Both the position numbers and the translations under genes were made by a program. Positions 59,973 through 64,000 of a stretch of DNA of 64,000 nucleotides are shown in pieces (the stretch's first letter is position 1; the number at the start of each line of letters is the position of its first letter). The notes under the pieces were generated by a model. That model worked only from the letters and a program-made list of their open reading frames with translations. It made no database searches and had not been told where the DNA came from. The stretch spans positions 62,001 through 126,000 of the forward strand of contig JAJNQB010000010.1 of the NCBI GenBank assembly GCA_021155045.1, in the 5' to 3' direction. Source of the stretch: Arcticibacter sp. (GTDB lineage: Bacteria; Bacteroidota; Bacteroidia; 2-12-FULL-35-15).

Positions 59973-62861
59973 TTATTTTACCAATGTAACATTACCTTTT
60001 TCTTTCACCATTTCTCCATTGCAATAATGCACTTCGAGCATATAAACAAACACAGCATTATTCATTGGAACACCAAAAAGTTTTCCATCCCAACCTTTTT
60101 CAAGTTCAGTTGTTTCAAATACTTTTTCTCCAACACGGTCAAATACTTTTAGGTTGATGTAATCAATGCCTCTTCCATGCACAAGTAACACATCATTCAT
60201 TCCATCGCCATTTGGAGAAAAAGCTGTTGGCATAAAATACGTGTAAATTTCGGTTACAACAACTGTGGTCGTGTCAGAATCTGTACAGCCTTGAGGGCTT
60301 GTGTATGTTACCCAATATTGTTGAGTTGCTGGTGGTGATACCGTTGCAGATTGACAATTTTCACAAAGAATATTTACGTTTGGTCCCCATTGATATGTTC
60401 CATCAGCAGGGAAAGCCGATAGTACAGCATCTTCGCAAGCATTGATTGCCATGGTTCCTGTAATGGTAACAGCAACAGGACTGCCAACAGTAATATATCC
60501 AACTTGCGTTAATGTATCTGAGCCATCAGCATTTGAAACAATTAACGTAACAGTATAACTTCCATTAGCTGAGTAGCAAATATTTGTTGGGTTTTGGGCT
60601 GTTGATGTTGTGGTGCTTGCCCCTGGGAATGACCAACTCCAACTTGTAGGAGAGTTAGTACTTAAGTCAGTAAAATTAACACAACCCGGTTGGCACATAA
60701 CAGTTGGTGTTCCACTAAAATTAGCAACTGGTTCATTACAAGCTTGCGTTGTAATAGTTATTGGGTTGGATGTTGCAGTAGTTGGACTCGCACAAGGAGA
60801 ATTACTTGTCATGATTACTGTAACTACATCTCCTGAATTTAAAATCGAAGAAAATGTAGCGGAGTTTGTTCCTGCATTGCTACCATTAACTTGCCACTGA
60901 TAACTTGGTGCTGTTCCGCCACCGCTTGGTGTTGCTGTGAATGTTACTGATGTTCCATTGCAAGGAGTTGTTGTACTTGCAACTATAGTTACAGCTGGTG
61001 TTACAGTAGCTTGTATTGTTATGGTAATTGCATTTGAAGTAGCAGTAGTTGGAGAAGCACAAGGATCATTTGATGTTAAAATAACAGTAACTACATCACC
61101 ATTTACTAAACCAGCATTTGTATAGGTTGTGCTATTTGTCCCAACATTACTACCGTTCAATTGCCATTGATAACTAGGAGTTGTTCCACCATTTGTTGGA
61201 GTAGCAGTAAATGTTACGGATTGTCCAGCACAAATAGGAGGAGATGGTACAGCCGAAATGCTTACAGACGGAGTAACAGAAGGTGTTACAGTCATGGTTA
61301 CCGCATTTGAAGTAGCAGTGGTTGGAGAAGCACAAGGGTCGTTGGATGTTAAAATAACAGTAATCACATCACCATTTGCTAAACCAGCATTGGTGTATGT
61401 TGCACTGTTTGTTCCCACATTGCTTCCATTTAATTGCCATTGATAACTAGGAGTTGTTCCACCATTTGTTGGAGTGGCAGTAAATGTTACCGAAGTTCCA
61501 GAACAGATTGTACTTCCTGGGCTAGCAGCAATACTTACTGAAGGTGTTAAAGACGCAACTACCGTCATAGTAATTGCATTAGAAGTTGCAGTTGCAGGCG
61601 AAGGACAAGTAGCATTAGAACTCATGATTACAGTAACTACATCACCATTTGCTAAACCAGCATTGGTATATGTTGCGCTGTTTGTTCCCACATTGCTTCC
61701 ATTTAGTTGCCATTGATAGCTTGGTGTAGTTCCACCATTTGTTGGAGTAGCAGTGAATGTTACAGAAGTTCCTGTGCAAATTGTGCCCGTAGGGCTAGCA
61801 GCAATACTTACTGATGGGGTAACTGTTGCATTAATAGTGATATTTACACCATTGTCAGAACCAGTTACAGCAGGGTTAGAACTTACTACACGAATTCTGT
61901 ATCCGCTTCCTGTTGGAGTAGCGCAAGGAATTGTACACGCTATTGTTCCTGAATTAGCTGTGCTAGCAAGTGTTCCGATTGCTGTTGGAGCAGCAAAACT
62001 TCCAGCAGCATTTGATAATTGTGCTGTATAAATATTGCCAGCTAAAAAAGTTCCTGTGCTTGTAAATGGTACATTTACTGTGCTACAAGCACAAAAAGGA
62101 GAGCCAGCAATTACACCTGTAGTAATTGTATTTGCAGATGCTACAGCAGATAAAGTAATATCATCAACTGCGAAAGAAGGGTCAGCAGCATTTCCATCGC
62201 CATTATTTACCCATCTAAACCCAATTTTAACATTTGGGTTATTGTTTGCTGATGCCGGCAAGGTCATGGAAAATGCTGTCCATAAACCTTGTCCACTACC
62301 ACACACCGTAGTTTTAGCTAAAGCATTAATACTTGCCCAAGTTGAACCATCAAAATACCATAAAGTTGCATCATCGTTTGCTCCTTGTCCATTTTCTAAA
62401 TAGTTAAATGCAAGAGTAATATTAGTTTGTCCTGTACAACTTATAGTCGGTGATTCAGCACGTTTATCAGTACGTTCTCCAGCGCCACTATCATCATAGG
62501 CTGCACCGCAGTCACCTGTAGGACAAAAAATAAATGCAGCGGAAGAAGTAGAAACATTTCCTACATGAAGCGATTGGTCAGACCCACAGCCAGAACCGCA
62601 TACGCCAGCAGCATTGCCATTTTCGGTACAGCTCACATAAAATTTATTTGCATTTGCTCCGTTTACACCTGTATTTGTAAGTGTCCAAGAAACAAGACTT
62701 TGGTCGCATCCAGAAGTTGTTCCGCAGACTGTTCCATCAAATGTTTCGGTATAAAATATCTGAGCATTTGAAATATTAGCAAAAAACGAAAATGCGAAAA
62801 CACAAATTAGTTTTAAAAAGTTAGAATAATTATGTCTTTTTAAATGGTAATTTTTTTTCAT
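59973..62861 (-). CDS. large Ig-repeat/PKD adhesin with type B T9SS sorting domain
   Basis: Surface protein of 962 residues with a signal peptide (ICVFAFSFFANISNAQ). Residues about 35-240 form a jelly-roll domain (DQSLHVGNVSTSSAAFIF, DPSFAVDDITLS) also seen in the protein at 62969. Four Ig-like repeats of about 92 residues begin near 343, 435, 527 and 619. Each contains TFTATPTNGGTTPSYQWQLN or a close variant, and the first two are nearly identical. A PKD domain (FTDLSTNSPTSWSWSFPGAS) follows at about 710-795. The end (MPTAFSPNGDGMNDVLLVHG, VFDRVGEKVFET) is a gliding-associated type B sorting domain. It is SprB-like in layout and is paired with PorP/SprF downstream. Confidence 0.9.
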   Translation of the reverse strand: MKKNYHLKRHNYSNFLKLICVFAFSFFANISNAQIFYTETFDGTVCGTTSGCDQSLVSWTLTNTGVNGANANKFYVSCTENGNAAGVCGSGCGSDQSLHVGNVSTSSAAFIFCPTGDCGAAYDDSGAGERTDKRAESPTISCTGQTNITLAFNYLENGQGANDDATLWYFDGSTWASINALAKTTVCGSGQGLWTAFSMTLPASANNNPNVKIGFRWVNNGDGNAADPSFAVDDITLSAVASANTITTGVIAGSPFCACSTVNVPFTSTGTFLAGNIYTAQLSNAAGSFAAPTAIGTLASTANSGTIACTIPCATPTGSGYRIRVVSSNPAVTGSDNGVNITINATVTPSVSIAASPTGTICTGTSVTFTATPTNGGTTPSYQWQLNGSNVGTNSATYTNAGLANGDVVTVIMSSNATCPSPATATSNAITMTVVASLTPSVSIAASPGSTICSGTSVTFTATPTNGGTTPSYQWQLNGSNVGTNSATYTNAGLANGDVITVILTSNDPCASPTTATSNAVTMTVTPSVTPSVSISAVPSPPICAGQSVTFTATPTNGGTTPSYQWQLNGSNVGTNSTTYTNAGLVNGDVVTVILTSNDPCASPTTATSNAITITIQATVTPAVTIVASTTTPCNGTSVTFTATPSGGGTAPSYQWQVNGSNAGTNSATFSSILNSGDVVTVIMTSNSPCASPTTATSNPITITTQACNEPVANFSGTPTVMCQPGCVNFTDLSTNSPTSWSWSFPGASTTTSTAQNPTNICYSANGSYTVTLIVSNADGSDTLTQVGYITVGSPVAVTITGTMAINACEDAVLSAFPADGTYQWGPNVNILCENCQSATVSPPATQQYWVTYTSPQGCTDSDTTTVVVTEIYTYFMPTAFSPNGDGMNDVLLVHGRGIDYINLKVFDRVGEKVFETTELEKGWDGKLFGVPMNNAVFVYMLEVHYCNGEMVKEKGNVTLVK
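60735..61832 (-). repeat. four tandem 273-276-base repeats within the Ig-repeat adhesin gene
   Basis: Four in-frame units of about 275 bases encode the Ig-like domains. Long stretches are almost identical in DNA between units, for example the segments around 61372-61480 and 61648-61752. Such near-identity allows copy-number change by recombination. The fourth unit is the most diverged. Confidence 0.85.
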
Positions 62862-62902
62862 AATAAAAATATTGATTGGGTAGTTGTTATAGTTTTATAG
62901 AA

Positions 62903-62934
62903 CAATTATAAGCATTTATAATCATATAATCAAA
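62903..62934 (-). promoter_or_regulatory. putative promoter for the adhesin-PorP/SprF unit
   Basis: On the minus strand there is TTTG, 20 bases, then TATAATTG, one mismatch from TAnnTTTG. It would give a leader of about 35 bases before the adhesin ATG at 62861. Confidence 0.45.
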
Positions 62935-62968
62935 GATGCAATTTAGGGACAAAAGGTTGTTCTGATTG

Positions 62969-64000
62969 TCATAATATTATTTTTTTACTAATCGATTGCT
63001 TCTTGTTGTATGCTTTTAATATATATACGCTTTGGCTTAAGTTAGATGTAGGTATTTTAAACACGCTACTATTGTTTAGCATTTCTGAAGAATTAAAAAA
63101 TATTTTTTTGCCAAGTAAATCATACAATTCAATAGTCAAATAGCAATCATCCGTACAATTAAAAGTAAGGCTTAATAATTCTGTTTCATGGTTGTTGTAA
63201 AAATAAATTAATTCTAATGTGTTATCGTTTTCAGCACTTACGGATATGGGACTACTGTATTTATATTTTCCATCAAAGTCTGTTTGCTTTAGTCGGTAAT
63301 AATTTATTCCGTTTGTTGGATTGTTATCCACTAAGCTGTAATTAAGAACAGATGTGCTGTTACCTGCTCCATTAATTTTACCTATTTCGTTAAAATAAAT
63401 TCCATCAACAGATCGTTCTATAGTAAAAAAATTATTATTTGTTTCGCTTGCTGTTTCCCATTTTAAAATAGTTTCATTTCCATTGTTTTTTCCAGTGAAC
63501 GAAAGTAGTTCTATTGGGAGAGAGCCTGAAGTTATAGTTACATCATCAACTGCAAAAGAAGGATCTTGAGCCAAGCCTCCTGTTGCTGAATTGTTTTGCC
63601 AAACAAACGCAATTCTTAAATTTGGAATATTTTCACAAGCTAAAGGTAGATTCCAAGTAACATTTGTCCACCTTCCTTGAGGAGCGCATAAAGTGGATTT
63701 TAAATTATTTAAATTAGAACCAACTGGCAAGGCAGGATTCGAAGAGGTTGGAGCTCCAGAAGGGCTATTCCATGTAGTTCCGCCATCTGTACTGTATTGT
63801 AAGTAGGCTTTATCGGTAGTTAGGTAGCCATTACCTATAAAATTAAAACTTAAAACTAATGTGTTAAGTCCGGAGGTATTAATATTAGGCGAGGCAATTC
63901 TTCTATTAGTATTAGCATTAGAAATATATGCAGCCCCCGAGGCAAGAGCTGTTGCCCCCATGTACAGTGATTGATTTCCCATGCCTCCAGCTCCACAAGT
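62969..64000 (-). CDS. T9SS cargo protein with jelly-roll domain and type A sorting domain, 5' partial
   Basis: The frame is open to the right window edge, so the N-terminus is missing. The ATG at 63982 is an internal Met. About 344 visible residues begin with a jelly-roll/MAM-like domain (NQSLYMGATALASGAAYISN, DPSFAVDDVTITSGSLPIEL) that parallels the N-terminal part of the next protein. A fibronectin-like linker with LLSFTGKNNGNETILKWETA and the Bacteroidota motif NYYRLKQTDFDGKYKYS follows. The C-terminus is a type A T9SS sorting domain in a diverged form (LTIELYDLLGKKIFF, SVYILKAYNKKQ). It is the first visible gene of the surface-protein cluster. A surface or secreted role is expected. Confidence 0.85.
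   Translation of the reverse strand, partial: TCGAGGMGNQSLYMGATALASGAAYISNANTNRRIASPNINTSGLNTLVLSFNFIGNGYLTTDKAYLQYSTDGGTTWNSPSGAPTSSNPALPVGSNLNNLKSTLCAPQGRWTNVTWNLPLACENIPNLRIAFVWQNNSATGGLAQDPSFAVDDVTITSGSLPIELLSFTGKNNGNETILKWETASETNNNFFTIERSVDGIYFNEIGKINGAGNSTSVLNYSLVDNNPTNGINYYRLKQTDFDGKYKYSSPISVSAENDNTLELIYFYNNHETELLSLTFNCTDDCYLTIELYDLLGKKIFFNSSEMLNNSSVFKIPTSNLSQSVYILKAYNKKQSISKKIIL

Noticed and set aside
60735..61832. CRISPR-like or satellite repeat array
   Set aside because: The repeats are long, in frame and encode Ig-like domains. There are no short direct repeats with unique spacers.
60610..62403. Several plus-strand open frames of 60-120 residues with Val/Ala/Thr-rich translations
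   Set aside because: They are the antisense of the Ser/Thr/Gly-rich Ig-repeat adhesin, repeat with the same period, and have no start or family features.
1..64000. Mobile elements or genomic-island boundaries
   Set aside because: No transposase, integrase, long terminal inverted repeats or target-site duplications were found, and base composition looks even by eye.

Overview
The window is chromosomal DNA of an AT-rich member of the Bacteroidota, inferred from its gene families. Seven secreted proteins carry Type IX secretion system (T9SS) C-terminal sorting domains. There is a PorP/SprF-family outer-membrane protein, DUF1573, DUF3078 and DUF5723 proteins, an E1 dehydrogenase with fused alpha and beta parts, and promoter-like sequences of the TTTG-N19-21-TAnnTTTG type. 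The content suggests a free-living, aerobic or microaerobic, possibly gliding bacterium. The genus cannot be named. I saw no insertion sequence, prophage, CRISPR array or rRNA.

Layout. 1-1363: end of a fused 2-oxoacid dehydrogenase E1. 1378-5537: three tandem TPR membrane proteins that stop exactly where a SpoIIE phosphatase domain would begin. 5530-7207 (minus): threonine aldolase and O-methyltransferase. 7427-11548: a large PD40/SPOR-like envelope protein and an MFS exporter. 11682-18045: a run of envelope genes (lipoprotein, DUF5723, a T9SS beta-repeat protein, a membrane glycosyltransferase-like protein) ending in a YebC regulator and a strong terminator. 18094-23280: a nidogen-like T9SS protein, a MATE exporter, an LRR protein and guanine deaminase. 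23281-29347 (minus): two large T9SS-exported wall or chitin hydrolases sharing a long C-terminal module. 29440-32114 (minus): DUF3078, mscL and icd. 32283-35676: a His/Trp/Tyr-rich protein, nth and an orphan helical protein. 35984-39869: a T9SS alpha/beta hydrolase, ung, two tiny lipoproteins, OsmC and a barrel-like protein.

39919-43479 is a housekeeping run (lipA, mazG, acpH, fahA) ended by a minus-strand tRNA-Leu(GAG). 43690-51216 holds an aminopeptidase, a YdcF protein, the full-length TPR-SpoIIE phosphatase, an L,D-transpeptidase-like protein, a small acidic protein and valS. 51365-58140 holds two DUF1573 proteins, gatB, a TlpA-like lipoprotein and an M1 peptidase fused to a probable outer-membrane barrel. 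58191-64000 (minus) is a T9SS/adhesin cluster: a GldM-like mini-lipoprotein, PorP/SprF, a type B-sorted Ig-repeat adhesin, and the 3' part of a type A-sorted protein.

The main theme is cell-surface biology: secretion and anchoring of large modular proteins, wall remodelling, and TPR signalling. The points most worth following up are the TPR stubs without an output domain, the GldM-like lipoprotein, the paired micro-lipoproteins with a shared Cys-His-Cys motif, and the hydrolase pair built on a common chassis.
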